Source: Phreatobacter sp.
GTDB taxonomy: Bacteria > Pseudomonadota > Alphaproteobacteria > Rhizobiales > Phreatobacteraceae
Direction of reading: 5' to 3'
Length of the DNA stretch: 64,000 nt
NCBI RefSeq assembly: GCF_022843985.1
Contig: NZ_JALHMP010000011.1
Coordinates: 57,532-121,531, forward strand
Part shown: piece after piece, positions 48,012 to 58,749 of the stretch
How positions within the stretch are numbered: position 1 is the stretch's first letter
Layout of the letters: every line of letters starts with the position of its first letter
The notes under the pieces: generated by a model
What the model was told of the DNA's origin: nothing
What the model saw: only the letters and a program-made list of their open reading frames with translations
Database searches by the model: none
Made by a program: the position numbers and the translations under genes

Positions 48012-48962
48012 ATGACCCCCGCTCTTACCGGCATCCACCACCTGACGGCTGTCTCGGCCAATGCGCCGGGCAACCACGCCTTCTACACCCGCGTGCTCGG
48101 CATGCGCCTTGTCAAGCGCACGGTGAACCAGGACGACACCTCCGCCTATCACCTCTTCTACGGCGACGGCGTGGCCAGCCCCGGCTCGGACATCACCTTC
48201 TTCGAATGGCCCGTGGCGCCCGAGCGGCGCGGCACCAATGCGATCATCCGCTCGGCGCTGCGCGTCTCGGGCGAGGCGACCATCCGCTGGTGGGCGGCCC
48301 GCTTCGCCGAGAAGGGCGTCAAGCACGACGCCCCGGTGCTGCGCGACGGTCGCCTGACCCTCGATTTCGAGGACCCGGAGGGCCAGCGCCTCGCCCTGAT
48401 CGACGATGGTGGCGTGGGCGAGGCCCATCCCTGGGACCAGAGCCCCGTGCCGGCCGAACACCAGATCCGCGGCCTCGGCCCCATCACCGCCAGCGTCCCC
48501 GTGCTGGAGACCACCGATCTCGTCCTCACCCACGTGCTCGGCATGCGCAAGGTCCGTGACTACACCCTGCCCAGCGCCTCGCCCGTCCATGTCTATGCCA
48601 TGGGCGCCGGCGGACCGGCCGCCGAGTACCATGTCGCGGTCGAGCCGCATCTGCCGCAGGCGCGCCAGGGCGCCGGCGCGGTCCACCATGTCGCCTTCCG
48701 CACCCCTGACGAGACCGAATATGCCGGCTGGATCGCGCGGCTGAACGGGTTGCGCATCCCCAGCTCCGGCGCCGTCGACCGCTACTATTTCCGCAGCCTC
48801 TATTTCCGCGAGCCCAACGGCATCCTCTTCGAGATCGCCACCGACGGCCCCGGCTTCGATGTCGACGAGCCCCTGGCGACCATCGGCGAGAGCCTTGCCC
48901 TGCCGCCCTTCCTCGAGCCGCAGCGCGCCGCCATCGCGCGCGGGCTGAAGCCCCTCGGCTAG
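48012..48962 (+). CDS. VOC family ring-cleaving dioxygenase
   Basis: The 316-residue protein has two tandem vicinal-oxygen-chelate modules. Metal ligands are visible as His in IHHLTAVS (about 8-9), His in VHHVAFRT and Glu in [12 protein letters not shown]. It resembles MhqO/LinE-type enzymes that act on hydroquinones or glyoxalase substrates. The stop overlaps the convergent hydrolase stop by four bases. Substrate is not known. Confidence 0.85.
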   Translation: MTPALTGIHHLTAVSANAPGNHAFYTRVLGMRLVKRTVNQDDTSAYHLFYGDGVASPGSDITFFEWPVAPERRGTNAIIRSALRVSGEATIRWWAARFAEKGVKHDAPVLRDGRLTLDFEDPEGQRLALIDDGGVGEAHPWDQSPVPAEHQIRGLGPITASVPVLETTDLVLTHVLGMRKVRDYTLPSASPVHVYAMGAGGPAAEYHVAVEPHLPQARQGAGAVHHVAFRTPDETEYAGWIARLNGLRIPSSGAVDRYYFRSLYFREPNGILFEIATDGPGFDVDEPLATIGESLALPPFLEPQRAAIARGLKPLG

Positions 48963-49852
48963 GGGCCGGCGCGACGTTCTCCGAGAACCCGCGCCAGGAA
49001 GGCGATGACGGGCGGTGCCACCGCCCCGGCATGTTCCTCATAGGCGGAGAGCTTGCCCTCGCCGACCACCACGTCCTCGATCCCTGCGAGGCTGGCGAGC
49101 GCCGCCATCTCCGCCCCTGACTTGCGCGGGGTGGCGGCGGCACGCACCACCTGGACAGGGACGGCGGCCTGTCCCGCCGCCGCCAGCATCGCCTCGCGGC
49201 TGTCGAACGGATCGAGTTCGCCGGTGACGAATCGGAACGAGGCGTGGCGGGCGCCGGGGGCCTCCGTCACCGTGAGCTTCTCCTGCATCAGCTCCGGCGT
49301 CACGAAGGCGGGATCGGCATAGACGTGGCCGCGCATCATCATGCCGATCACCGGGCGGTTGACGTTGAGCCGGTAGAAGGCCGTCCCGACGACGGGCAGG
49401 TCGACCGCCTGCGCCAGCGCCCGGAACAGCCGCAGCCGTCGGCCGGTCATGGTCGGCAGCGGCCCCCGCCAGGTCGGGGAGAGCAGGCTCAGCGCCCCGA
49501 GCGCGCGCGGCGTCGCGGCCGCCTCGGCGAGGGCGTAGCCTGCCGCATGGCCGGCGGCGACGGTGGCGGCCGGGCGCAGCCTCACCGCCAGTTCGTGAAG
49601 GAAGGCCTTGAGATCCTCCGGTCGCCAGTTGCGAGCGGGTCGCGGCAGCGTGCCGAAGCCCGGCCAGTCGACGCTGACGGTAGCGGCATGCGGCGCCAGC
49701 AGCCTCTGCAGCGGGAGCAGTTCCGCGCGGGTGGAAATGGAGCTCAGGGCCGGCAGCAGCAGCACCGTTTCGCCCGAGCCCATGCGGGTCATGCCGAGGC
49801 GGATGTCGACGCCCTCGTGGTGCCAGCTGAACTCCTCGTCGTGTCGTTCCAT
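48959..49852 (-). CDS. Alpha/beta-hydrolase-fold protein lacking the nucleophile serine
   Basis: The 297-residue protein starts at ATG 49852, preceded by GGAGG. It has the oxyanion-side motif [11 protein letters not shown] and the elbow GHAAG (about 101-105), where the nucleophile should be. The usual GxSxG serine is Ala103, so a classical hydrolase activity is unlikely unless another residue serves. A candidate acid is in GELDPFD. It may be a non-catalytic binding member or a different activity, and may have arisen by loss of function. Confidence 0.75.
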   Translation of the reverse strand: MERHDEEFSWHHEGVDIRLGMTRMGSGETVLLLPALSSISTRAELLPLQRLLAPHAATVSVDWPGFGTLPRPARNWRPEDLKAFLHELAVRLRPAATVAAGHAAGYALAEAAATPRALGALSLLSPTWRGPLPTMTGRRLRLFRALAQAVDLPVVGTAFYRLNVNRPVIGMMMRGHVYADPAFVTPELMQEKLTVTEAPGARHASFRFVTGELDPFDSREAMLAAAGQAAVPVQVVRAAATPRKSGAEMAALASLAGIEDVVVGEGKLSAYEEHAGAVAPPVIAFLARVLGERRAGP

Positions 49853-50010
49853 GGTCGATCCTCCGGCAGTCGCCGCATACGGGCGAAATGTGTCACGTCC
49901 TGTCCGGTTGTCCACTGCGATCGTGGCCACCCTGCCCCGGGGCGCGCTTGTGAGGCGCAGACGGCGCCGCCTAGTATCCGGCCATCGATTCGTGACTGTC
50001 GGGGCCCGCC

Positions 50011-50355
50011 ATGATCCGCCTGAGCCTGCTTGCTGCCTTCGCCGCCTTCGGCCTCGCCGCCTGCCAGGCGACGACGGCCCAGGCGCCGGCGCCCCAGCCC
50101 GTGGCCACCGCCACCCCGTCCTATGTGACGCGGCCCGATTTCCGCCTTCCCGAAGGCGCCGGCTGCGCCGGCGAGATCGCCCGGTTCCGCGCCGTGATGG
50201 ACAATGATCTGGCGACCGGCCATGTCACCCGCGAGGTCCATGGCCGTGTCATCGCCGACCTCCGGGGCCCCGAGGGCGCCTGTTCCGCCGGCCGTGACGG
50301 CGAGGCGCGCGGCGCTCTCACCGCCGTCAAGCGGCGCTATGGCTATCCCGGCTGA
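50011..50355 (+). CDS. Small predicted lipoprotein of unknown function
   Basis: The 114-residue product has a lipoprotein signal peptide with LAAC as the lipobox (Cys18). It continues with an Ala/Pro/Gln-rich linker and a domain of about 70 residues with two cysteines (GCAGEIARF and GACSAG). I do not recognise the family. It is probably anchored in the outer membrane. The 3' end overlaps the convergent nudix gene by 13 bp. Confidence 0.6.
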   Translation: MIRLSLLAAFAAFGLAACQATTAQAPAPQPVATATPSYVTRPDFRLPEGAGCAGEIARFRAVMDNDLATGHVTREVHGRVIADLRGPEGACSAGRDGEARGALTAVKRRYGYPG

Positions 50356-51068
50356 GCCGCCGGGCCGCCGGCCAGCCACCATTGCGCATAGGCGAGCTGG
50401 AAGGGCGGCATCAGGTCGGGCCTCAGGTCATCGGCGGTGCGCAGGATATGGATGCCGGCAAGTTCCGGCTCGGCCTGTCGCGCCAGGCGCTCCAGAATGG
50501 CCCCGCGCAGCGCCTCCGCGGTGAGGCGCGTGCGGACGACCTTGATGAAGGCGGAGCGCTTCTCGTCCTCGTGCAGCCAGAACCCCTGGTCGAAGGCCAG
50601 TTCCTCCGCCGTCAGCCCCGTCTCCTCGGCAAGCTCGCGCACCACGCTGCCGTCGAGGTCGACCCGGCCGTCGACCACGTCGGCGGGATCGGGCGTGCCT
50701 CCGGGGAAGTAGATCCTGCCGGCATTCGCCGTATGCCCGCCCATGATCCCCATCACCAGCGCGCCGTCGGCACTGGTCAGCCCGGCGACGGCGAAGCCGT
50801 TGCGGCTCACGCCGTCCGGCTCAGCGTGCCGCATATAGTGGAGGAACTGCGCATAGCGCACCTGCCGGTAGCGGGCCTCGAAGACATCGCCTGCCACCTT
50901 GCGCTCGGCGATGACCAGGACCGGCCCGTCAAACAGCGCGGGATTGGCTGCGGTGGCCGTCCGCCAGGCGGCGTCGATCGCCTCGGCATGGGTTTCGGCA
51001 TAGTCCCAGGCGCGATCCTCGACCGTGGCGCGAATGTGGCGGATGTGGCGGAACCTGTAGGGCGTCAA
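50343..51068 (-). CDS. Nudix hydrolase domain protein
   Basis: The 241-residue protein has a nudix box of the form GG..P(x)n-REL-EETGL (IYFPGGTPDPAD, then VVRELAEETGLT), expected to hydrolyse a nucleoside diphosphate linked to another moiety. I choose TTG 51068 because AGGA is seven bases upstream; ATG 51158 would add 30 residues of unlikely sequence. Substrate not readable from sequence. Confidence 0.75.
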   Translation of the reverse strand: MTPYRFRHIRHIRATVEDRAWDYAETHAEAIDAAWRTATAANPALFDGPVLVIAERKVAGDVFEARYRQVRYAQFLHYMRHAEPDGVSRNGFAVAGLTSADGALVMGIMGGHTANAGRIYFPGGTPDPADVVDGRVDLDGSVVRELAEETGLTAEELAFDQGFWLHEDEKRSAFIKVVRTRLTAEALRGAILERLARQAEPELAGIHILRTADDLRPDLMPPFQLAYAQWWLAGGPAAQPG

Positions 51069-51242
51069 GACGTTGTCCTCGCGCGATGTCCTTCGACCCG
51101 GAGGTCCATGGGTCCACGGTGTCGTGTCTCTTGAGGCACGGCCTTTGACCGACCTCAAGGTTGGTGGACTTGCAGCTTGGCAAATGGCACGACGGTCACC
51201 TATGGTCCACCCTGGGTCGGGGGCCTGCAGGAGGGAATACCC

Positions 51243-51509
51243 ATGTTGAAGAAATTGGCTTTGGTCGGCGCTGCCGCTCTGATGATCGGTGCCTGCACCC
51301 CGCGCGAAGAGCGTGCCGTGGCCGGCGGTGCCATCGGCGCAGGCGCCGGCGCCCTGATCGGTGGCCTCGCCACCGGCACGGGGGGCGGCGCATTGGCCGG
51401 CGCCGCGATCGGCGGTGTTGCCGGTGCGGTGATCGGTGCCGAGACCACGCCGCGTCGCCGCTGCTGGATCAACAGCTACGGCGAGCGTATCTGCCGCTAC
51501 CGTCGCTGA
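51243..51509 (+). CDS. Glycine-zipper lipoprotein
   Basis: The 88-residue product has a lipoprotein signal with the lipobox IGAC (Cys18). The mature part is a run of Gly/Ala repeats (GAIGAGAGALIGGLATG-type), the glycine-zipper pattern, and it ends in a basic segment with two Cys. Such proteins, like OmpA/YmgG-type ones, associate with membranes. Ribosome site CAGGAGGGA precedes ATG 51243. A Rho-independent terminator follows. Confidence 0.7.
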   Translation: MLKKLALVGAAALMIGACTPREERAVAGGAIGAGAGALIGGLATGTGGGALAGAAIGGVAGAVIGAETTPRRRCWINSYGERICRYRR

Positions 51510-51531
51510 TCGCAGGCGACAGCGAGATCAG

Positions 51532-51559
51532 ACCCGCCGGCGCCAGCCGGCGGGTTTTT
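51532..51559 (+). terminator. Rho-independent terminator after the glycine-zipper gene
   Basis: A perfect 10-bp stem (51532-51541 with 51546-51555) with a 4-nt loop is followed by five Ts (51555-51559). It lies 23 bp after the stop codon. It may also serve the convergent PhzF gene. Confidence 0.75.
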
Positions 51560-51607
51560 CTGTGGCCGTTCCGGCGCAACGACGGCAGGCCTAGAGAAAC
51601 GGCAGGC

Positions 51608-52534
51608 CTAGAGAAGAAGCCGGCCCTCGCTGACCAGCACCGCCCCGCCGCCGATGGTGACGGTCTCGACGGTGCCGCGCGCCAGCGTCAGGCCGAGGGT
51701 GATGCGGCTCGGTCGCCCCATCGCGAATCCCTGCTCGATGATGATCTGGTGTGTGCCATCGGCGAGGCCCTCCTGCGCGGCCAGGACGCCGGCGAAGGCG
51801 GCGGCAGCCGCGCCCGTGGCGGGGTCCTCCGCGATCCCGAGGCCGGGCGCGAACATGCGCGCATGGAATCCCGCTGCCGGATCGACGGTCTCGCGGCTAT
51901 AGGCGAAGATCGCGGGATGGTTGTCGCCGATGGCGGCGAAGGTTTCCGCGAACCAGCGCGTGTCGACGCGGATGCGGTCCATGGCCGCGCGCGTCCGGAC
52001 CGGCACGTAGCAGAACGATACCGGCGCGCCATAGCGGCTCGGACGGTGGCGATCGAAGCCGATGTCGCGGATGTCGAGCCCCAGCACGCCCGCGAGCTGC
52101 GCGGGGTCGGGCGCAGGGCCCAGATCCGCCGGCTTGCGCGGGGCCACGAAGGTCGCCGTGTAGCGCCCGTCCATGTCGCGCCGCACGCGGCAGGGGACCG
52201 GCCCGGCCTTCTCGCCGAGGATGAAGGCGGTCTCTGCGCCCGGCGCGAGGCCGTCGAGGACGGCGAGGAGAACGGCCGTGCCCACCGTCGGATGGCCGGC
52301 GAAGGGCAGTTCCGCGCCGGGGGTGAAGATGCGGATGTCGGCGCGGTGGCCGGCCGCCGTCGCGGGCAGAACGAACACCGTCTCCGACAGGTTGAACTCG
52401 CCGGCGATCCTCAGCATGGCGGCGGTGTCCAGCCCGGCGGAATCATGGACGACGGCGAGCGGGTTCCCGGCCAGGGCCTCGTGCGTGAACACGTCGAGCG
52501 TATGAATGCGGCGGGCGGGGGACGCTGGCGTCAT
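51608..52534 (-). CDS. PhzF family isomerase-like protein
   Basis: The 308-residue protein begins HTLDVFTHEALAGNPLAVV (about 11-29) and has the conserved Glu in FNLSETVFV (about Glu51), as in PhzF. C-terminal repeats include the AEDPATGAAAAAFAG block. The family has two similar half-domains. It may isomerise a small cyclic or acidic metabolite. I start at ATG 52534 rather than the long in-frame reading, which crosses pdxY. Confidence 0.85.
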   Translation of the reverse strand: MTPASPARRIHTLDVFTHEALAGNPLAVVHDSAGLDTAAMLRIAGEFNLSETVFVLPATAAGHRADIRIFTPGAELPFAGHPTVGTAVLLAVLDGLAPGAETAFILGEKAGPVPCRVRRDMDGRYTATFVAPRKPADLGPAPDPAQLAGVLGLDIRDIGFDRHRPSRYGAPVSFCYVPVRTRAAMDRIRVDTRWFAETFAAIGDNHPAIFAYSRETVDPAAGFHARMFAPGLGIAEDPATGAAAAAFAGVLAAQEGLADGTHQIIIEQGFAMGRPSRITLGLTLARGTVETVTIGGGAVLVSEGRLLL

Positions 52535-52542
52535 GGCGGCTC

Positions 52543-53394
52543 TCAGGCGATCGGTTCGGGGGAGAACAGGCGCGACGGCGCGACGAACTCGTCCTGCGCC
52601 GCGACGGTGAGGATTTCGCGCGAGCCGGCTTCTTCCGTGCGCTTCAGCAGGCCGAAGACCGAGGAGGCCGCGCGCGAGACCGCGAAGGCCTCGTCGCCGG
52701 TCGTCGCGGCATGGACGAAGAACAGCGCCGCGATGGCATCCCCCGCCCCGTTGACCGAGACCGAGAGCCGCGGCGTGCGCACGCGGAAGCGGCCATTCGG
52801 CCCGCAGGCGAGGAGATCCATGGCGTCGGCGGGCGTGTCCTCGGTCATCAGGCTGGTGACGAGAACGGTCTTGGGGCCCGTCGCGCGGATGGCGTCGACC
52901 GCCGCCACCGCATCGGCGATGGTGGTGATGGATCGCCCGGAGAGATATTCCAGCTCGAACTGGTTCGGCGTGATGATGTCGGCGGCCGGCACCGCCTGGT
53001 CGCGCATGAATTCCGGAATGCCGGGCCGGACAAAGACGCCCCGTCCGACATCGCCGATCACTGGATCGCAGCAATAGAGCGCTGAGGGATTGAGGGCGCG
53101 CACGCGCTTGACGGCGGCCATGATGGCCGAGCCGATATCCGACGAGCCCATATAGCCGGACAGCACGCCGTCGCAGGTTGCGAGAACGCCGCGGTCGGCG
53201 ATCCCCTCGACCAGTTCGTCGATCATCGGCCCGTCATAGACCCGGCCCTTCCAGGCGCCATATCCCGTATGGTTGGAGAACTGCACCGTGTGGATCGCCC
53301 AGACCTCGTGGCCGAGCCGCTGCATCGGAAAGACCGCCGAGGCATTGCCGACATGGCCGTAGGAAACCCAGGACTGGATGGACAGGATATTCAT
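52543..53394 (-). CDS. pdxY: Pyridoxal kinase PdxY
   Basis: The 283-residue ribokinase-fold kinase matches PdxY: ILSIQSWVSYGHVGNASAVFP at the N-terminus, CDPVIGD, PNQFELEYLSG and GAGDAIAALF. It phosphorylates pyridoxal in the vitamin B6 salvage pathway. It lies 8 bp upstream of the PhzF gene on the same strand. pdxJ of the de novo pathway is about 4 kb away, and the PLP-dependent serine palmitoyltransferase in this window needs the product. Confidence 0.92.
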   Translation of the reverse strand: MNILSIQSWVSYGHVGNASAVFPMQRLGHEVWAIHTVQFSNHTGYGAWKGRVYDGPMIDELVEGIADRGVLATCDGVLSGYMGSSDIGSAIMAAVKRVRALNPSALYCCDPVIGDVGRGVFVRPGIPEFMRDQAVPAADIITPNQFELEYLSGRSITTIADAVAAVDAIRATGPKTVLVTSLMTEDTPADAMDLLACGPNGRFRVRTPRLSVSVNGAGDAIAALFFVHAATTGDEAFAVSRAASSVFGLLKRTEEAGSREILTVAAQDEFVAPSRLFSPEPIA

Positions 53395-53480
53395 GGTGTG
53401 CTCCGTCGCGCCAGCCTAGCGCGCGCCTGTGGCACTGCACCAATTCCGTTCCGTGAACCGAGGCATCAGTCCTTTGCGGG

Positions 53481-53933
53481 TCAGGCGATCTTGACGCGTC
53501 CGCGGGCGATGGCGATCCCGCCGGTATCGTAGAAATGCGTCAGCTCGACGATGAGCCCGTCGCGGACGCGCAGGTGGTCAAGGATCTCGTAGGTGCCGGA
53601 GCGTCCGTTGTCGAGAAAGCGCACCTCGGCGCTCCAGCGCACGACCACATGGTCGCCCTCGGTGACGATGTCGTCGATCCGATGGCTGAGATAGGCGTTG
53701 TTGTCGTGCAATTGCTGCAGGTAGCGCCCGATGTCCTCGCGGCCGAGCCGCATGCCGGCCGCCGGGCTGAGGGCCGGATTGCCGATCACGGTGAGCCGCG
53801 CATCCGCGGCGAAATAGGACACGAACTCGTCCACCGCTCCGGCCATGCGGGCGGCATAGAGGGCGTGCACCGCCTCGGTGATCGCCTGGCTGTGCTTCTT
53901 GCGCTCTGCGGAAGTCGAAGGGGACTTCGCCAT
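53481..53933 (-). CDS. SnoaL-like NTF2-fold protein
   Basis: The 150-residue protein has the NTF2-like SnoaL pattern (EAVHALYAARMAGAVDEFVSYFAADARLTV; DHLRVRDGLIVELTHFYD). Such proteins are cyclases, dehydratases or isomerases, or bind small molecules. Start ATG 53933 lies just after the stop of a second SnoaL-like gene. The gene pair is probably one transcription unit. Confidence 0.75.
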   Translation of the reverse strand: MAKSPSTSAERKKHSQAITEAVHALYAARMAGAVDEFVSYFAADARLTVIGNPALSPAAGMRLGREDIGRYLQQLHDNNAYLSHRIDDIVTEGDHVVVRWSAEVRFLDNGRSGTYEILDHLRVRDGLIVELTHFYDTGGIAIARGRVKIA

Positions 53934-53935
53934 GG

Positions 53936-54370
53936 TCAGATACGACCCGAAAGAACCGCCAGCGAGGCGGTGTCGATGAACGTGGAGAACTCGACGATCT
54001 GGCCGTTCTCGAAGCGGATGAAATCCGCCATGTCGAAATCGGCAACCGAACCGGTCGCGGTGCAACGCAGGGTCAAATGGCGGCGCGTGACCGCGATGTC
54101 GAAATCGGCAATGACATCCACCACCAGCCCGTCGACATATTCATAGCGGTTGCACCATTGCCGCACCCCCTTGGCGATGGCGGCCCGCCCGCGAAAGGGC
54201 CCCGCCTCGGGGACCAGACGGCTGTCGGCCACCATCCGCATGAAACCGTCTTCGGCGAAACCGGCGGCGAACTGGTCCGCATCGCCGCTGCGGCCGGCCG
54301 CATAGACTTCCGCGAGCCGTTCCTTAAGGTAGGGCAATCCCGAGATCAGGCGCAGGCTCGGTTGCGACAT
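53936..54370 (-). CDS. Second SnoaL-like NTF2-fold protein
   Basis: The 144-residue product shares the pattern of the downstream gene (VYAAGRSGDADQFAAGFAEDGFM; FIRFENGQIVEFSTFIDT). The pair probably arose by duplication and may form a heterodimer. Function unknown. It lies 2 bp upstream of the first SnoaL-like gene. Confidence 0.75.
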   Translation of the reverse strand: MSQPSLRLISGLPYLKERLAEVYAAGRSGDADQFAAGFAEDGFMRMVADSRLVPEAGPFRGRAAIAKGVRQWCNRYEYVDGLVVDVIADFDIAVTRRHLTLRCTATGSVADFDMADFIRFENGQIVEFSTFIDTASLAVLSGRI

Positions 54371-54673
54371 GAATTTTCTGACCCCGCCTCTCGCCGGACA
54401 AGTCCTCGTAAGCCCCTTTGCGTGTCACGCCAAGGTATTTTGATACACGCTGCGACATGCCTGATGAGTGGAACATGAACCCCCATCCGATCGCAAGATT
54501 GCATCCGTAAAGTCACGCCCATCAAATGGGCGGATTGCCGCCCCTGTCGCCGCTCCCCGCCGCAGCCTCCTGACCCGGCCGGAGCTTAGGGATGGACGCT
54601 GCATCCGGCAAAGCATGTTGCCCGCGACCTTGCGACACGGGAGCCGATGCTGGTGATCCACGCGGCACCTCAG

Positions 54674-54703
54674 AGAAAAGGGCGGCCGACGCCGCCCTTT
54701 TCT
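54674..54703 (-). terminator. Terminator after ilvC
   Basis: A perfect 13-bp stem (54674-54686 with 54691-54703) with a 4-nt loop has A- and T-rich outer ends. It can work on either strand and lies 63 bp after the ilvC stop. The rest of the 396-bp gap 54371-54766 shows no coding sequence or other structure I can recognise. Confidence 0.7.
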
Positions 54704-54766
54704 GGAATTCCGCGGGTGTCACCAGGCTGGTGCATTCTCACCCGTCGGTCGGTCGCGCAGCGCGTC

Positions 54767-56514
<1,748 letters not shown>

Positions 56515-56537
56515 GGGAGGCGAGGTGAGGAAGCCGT

Positions 56538-56552
56538 ACCGTACGTTACGGT
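56538..56552. promoter_or_regulatory. Inverted repeat ACCGTA-CGT-TACGGT, candidate TetR operator
   Basis: A perfect 6-bp inverted repeat with a 3-bp spacer lies 23 bp upstream of the TetR start codon. It extends imperfectly on both sides. Location and symmetry fit autoregulation by a TetR repressor. Confidence 0.55.
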
Positions 56553-56597
56553 TCGGTGGTCTAGCGCAGCGCGATCATCGACGCAAGTCGCCTCAGA

Positions 56598-57016
56598 TCA
56601 ATGCCTCAAGCCAGGGCGGCTCAGCGGGGCGGGGTCCGGCCATGAGGGGTCATTCGGCATCCTTCCAGCCTGGGCCGATGATTTCAAAGAGCTTGCGCGG
56701 ACGGCTGACAGGAGTTCCGGTGAGATACGCCCTGCAAAGCGGAAGCCGCGCGATGCACGATGAAGGCTGCGAACCTGGTCGACCAGCACGGCACCTTCGA
56801 TCTCGGGCTCATCAACCATGACGATCTTGGTTGGCCATGGCCTCGTGTTGCGCGTGATCGGCACACGACGACCAGATCGGACCGTCGGTTGTACTCGACA
56901 TCGGATATGACCAGTGCGGGGCGGGCCCCAGCCTGTTCGCTGCCGTTGGTCGGATCGAAATCGACCCAGTAAACATCACCGGCGTGGATCAGCGGACGCC
57001 CGTCATCGCCTGTCAT
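56598..57016 (-). pseudogene. MazF-type toxin gene with a frameshift
   Basis: From ATG 57016 the first part reads as MazF (VYWVDFDPTNGSEQAGARPALVISD, then RRSDLVVVC). Around 56858-56862 the reading must shift by one base to continue as PITRNTRPWPTKIV and VLVDQVRSL, which also fit MazF. One C appears to be missing between TGC and CGA. A second shift near 56690 may restore another frame ending at 56650. Toxin activity is probably lost, unless the shift is a sequencing error. It overlaps the end of the antitoxin gene. Confidence 0.7.
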
Positions 57017-57275
57017 CGACGATCTCGTCTCCGCGATCCGGTCCCCAGTCGACGACTTCCGGCCGGCCGTCCGGACCGAGCCGGTCCATTTCCGCCACCA
57101 TGTCGGCAAGGCTCATGGACGGATAGCGGGGCGCGATCGGCCGGCGGATGTTCAGCCCGCCCGGCACCGCAACAATCTCCAGGTCCTCGCCGGGTTTCAG
57201 GTCAATCGTCTCCGCCACGGAGCGCGGCACGCGGACGGCAATGCTGTTGCCCCATCGAGCCGATTTGGCGCGCAC
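57003..57275 (-). CDS. MazE/AbrB-type antitoxin
   Basis: The 90-residue protein has an N-terminal AbrB/MazE DNA-binding fold (RWGNSIAVRVPRSVAETIDLKPGEDLEIV) and an acidic tail that would bind the toxin (VVDWGPDRGDEIVDD). The start is GTG 57275 with GGAGG seven bases upstream. It precedes and overlaps the frameshifted mazF, so it may be an orphan antitoxin. Confidence 0.8.
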   Translation of the reverse strand: MRAKSARWGNSIAVRVPRSVAETIDLKPGEDLEIVAVPGGLNIRRPIAPRYPSMSLADMVAEMDRLGPDGRPEVVDWGPDRGDEIVDDRR

Positions 57276-57372
57276 GGTCAGGCCTCCATCACCAGCCCCG
57301 GATATCCGACGTATATCCCAAGCGTGGCGAGGCGCAAACGCGGCCGCCGCCAATCCGGATAGGGTCAGGCCG

Positions 57373-58110
57373 TCAGCCGCCGCAGGCCTGGCGATAGAGC
57401 CGCACGGTCTCCGCCATGCCGTGGATCAGCGCATCGGCGGTCAGCGCATGGCCGATCGACACCTCGGCGATATCAGGCGCGGCGGCGATGAGCTTCGGCA
57501 GGTTGTCGAGGGTGAGGTCATGGCCGGCATTGACGCCGAGGCCCGCCGCGACCGCGGCCGCCGTCGTCGCCACCAGCTTGGCGAGCTCCGCCGCCTGGAC
57601 CGCCGCATCGCCGGCATGGCCATAGGGCCCGGTATAGAGCTCGATGCGGTCGGTGCCCGTGGCCCTGGCGCCCGCCACCAGCGCCGGATCGGCGTCGAGG
57701 AAGATCGACACCCGCATGCCGCCCGCCTTCAGCCGGGCGATGGACTGTTTCAGGAGATCGGCGTCCCGGTGGACGTCCCAGCCGTGGTCGGAGGTCGCCT
57801 GCGCTGGATCGTCCGGCACCAGCGTCACCTGGTCGGGCTTCGCCGCCTCGCAGAGGGCGAGGAAGCGTTCGTCGGGATAGCCCTCGATGTTGAACTCGGC
57901 GGCCGGAAACTCCGCCCGCAGCAGGCCCGCGAGGTCGAAGACGTCGTGGCGGCGGATATGCCGCTCGTCGGGCCGCGGATGCACGGTGATGCCCGCCGCC
58001 CCCGCCTCCAGCGCGATGCGGGCGAGGCCCGTCACGCTCGGCCAGGGCAGGTTGCGCCGGTTGCGCAGCTGCGCGATGGCGTTGACGTTGACGGAGAGAT
58101 GCGTCGGCAT
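57373..58110 (-). CDS. pdxJ: Pyridoxine 5'-phosphate synthase PdxJ
   Basis: The 245-residue TIM-barrel enzyme begins [15 protein letters not shown] and contains [35 protein letters not shown] and [11 protein letters not shown], all typical of PdxJ. It makes pyridoxine 5'-phosphate in the DXP-dependent pathway. It lies downstream of ilvN on the same strand with about 40 bp between. Confidence 0.96.
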   Translation of the reverse strand: MPTHLSVNVNAIAQLRNRRNLPWPSVTGLARIALEAGAAGITVHPRPDERHIRRHDVFDLAGLLRAEFPAAEFNIEGYPDERFLALCEAAKPDQVTLVPDDPAQATSDHGWDVHRDADLLKQSIARLKAGGMRVSIFLDADPALVAGARATGTDRIELYTGPYGHAGDAAVQAAELAKLVATTAAAVAAGLGVNAGHDLTLDNLPKLIAAAPDIAEVSIGHALTADALIHGMAETVRLYRQACGG

Positions 58111-58149
58111 GGCTTCGGCCTCGGGCGGGCGAACTTAACGGACGCGCAT

Positions 58150-58728
58150 TCAGCGTCCCTGCGCGCCATCCGGCAAGGCTGCTTCCTGCATGCCTTCCGC
58201 GCCGCGGCTCATGGCGGCGATGCCGGTGCGCGACACCTCGACCAGGCCGACCACGCCCATCAGGCGGATGAAGCGCTCGACCTCCTCCGTCGTCCCCGTC
58301 AGCTCGAAGACGAAGGAGTTGAGCGTGGCGTCCAGCGTCCGCGCGCCGAAGGCCCCGGCGAGGCGCAGCGCCTCGACGCGCGAGTCGCCCTTGCCGCGCA
58401 CCTTGACGAGGCAGAGCTCGCGCTCCAGCGCCGAGCCCTGGACGGTCAGGTCCACCACCCGGTGGACGGGCACGAGGCGGTCGAGCTGGGTCTTGATCTG
58501 CTCGATCACCTTCTCCGTGCCGGTGGTGACGATGGTGATGCGCGAGACATGCTTCTCGTGCTCGGTCTCCGAGACCGTCAGGCTCTCGATATTGTAGCCG
58601 CGGCCGGAGAACATGCCGGCGATGCGGGCGAGAACCCCGGGCTCGTTGTCGACCAGCACGGCGAGCGTGTGGCGGCGCTCGGCATGGATGGCGTCGGAGA
58701 GGAAATAGGCGGACTGGGACTGGGTCAT
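58150..58728 (-). CDS. ilvN: Acetolactate synthase small (regulatory) subunit IlvN/IlvH
   Basis: The 192-residue subunit has an N-terminal ACT domain (VLVDNEPGVLARIAGMFSGRGYNIESL, about 24-50) for valine feedback and a C-terminal activation domain. It regulates the large subunit. The gene should follow ilvI directly, but a VapBC-type module (58750-59426) lies in between. Confidence 0.95.
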   Translation of the reverse strand: MTQSQSAYFLSDAIHAERRHTLAVLVDNEPGVLARIAGMFSGRGYNIESLTVSETEHEKHVSRITIVTTGTEKVIEQIKTQLDRLVPVHRVVDLTVQGSALERELCLVKVRGKGDSRVEALRLAGAFGARTLDATLNSFVFELTGTTEEVERFIRLMGVVGLVEVSRTGIAAMSRGAEGMQEAALPDGAQGR

Positions 58729-58749
58729 GGTGGTGGGTGTCGCAACAGG

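Noticed and set aside
54371..54766. Possible gene or riboswitch in the gap downstream of ilvC
   Set aside because: Short frames only, no motif; only the terminator at 54674-54703 is supported.
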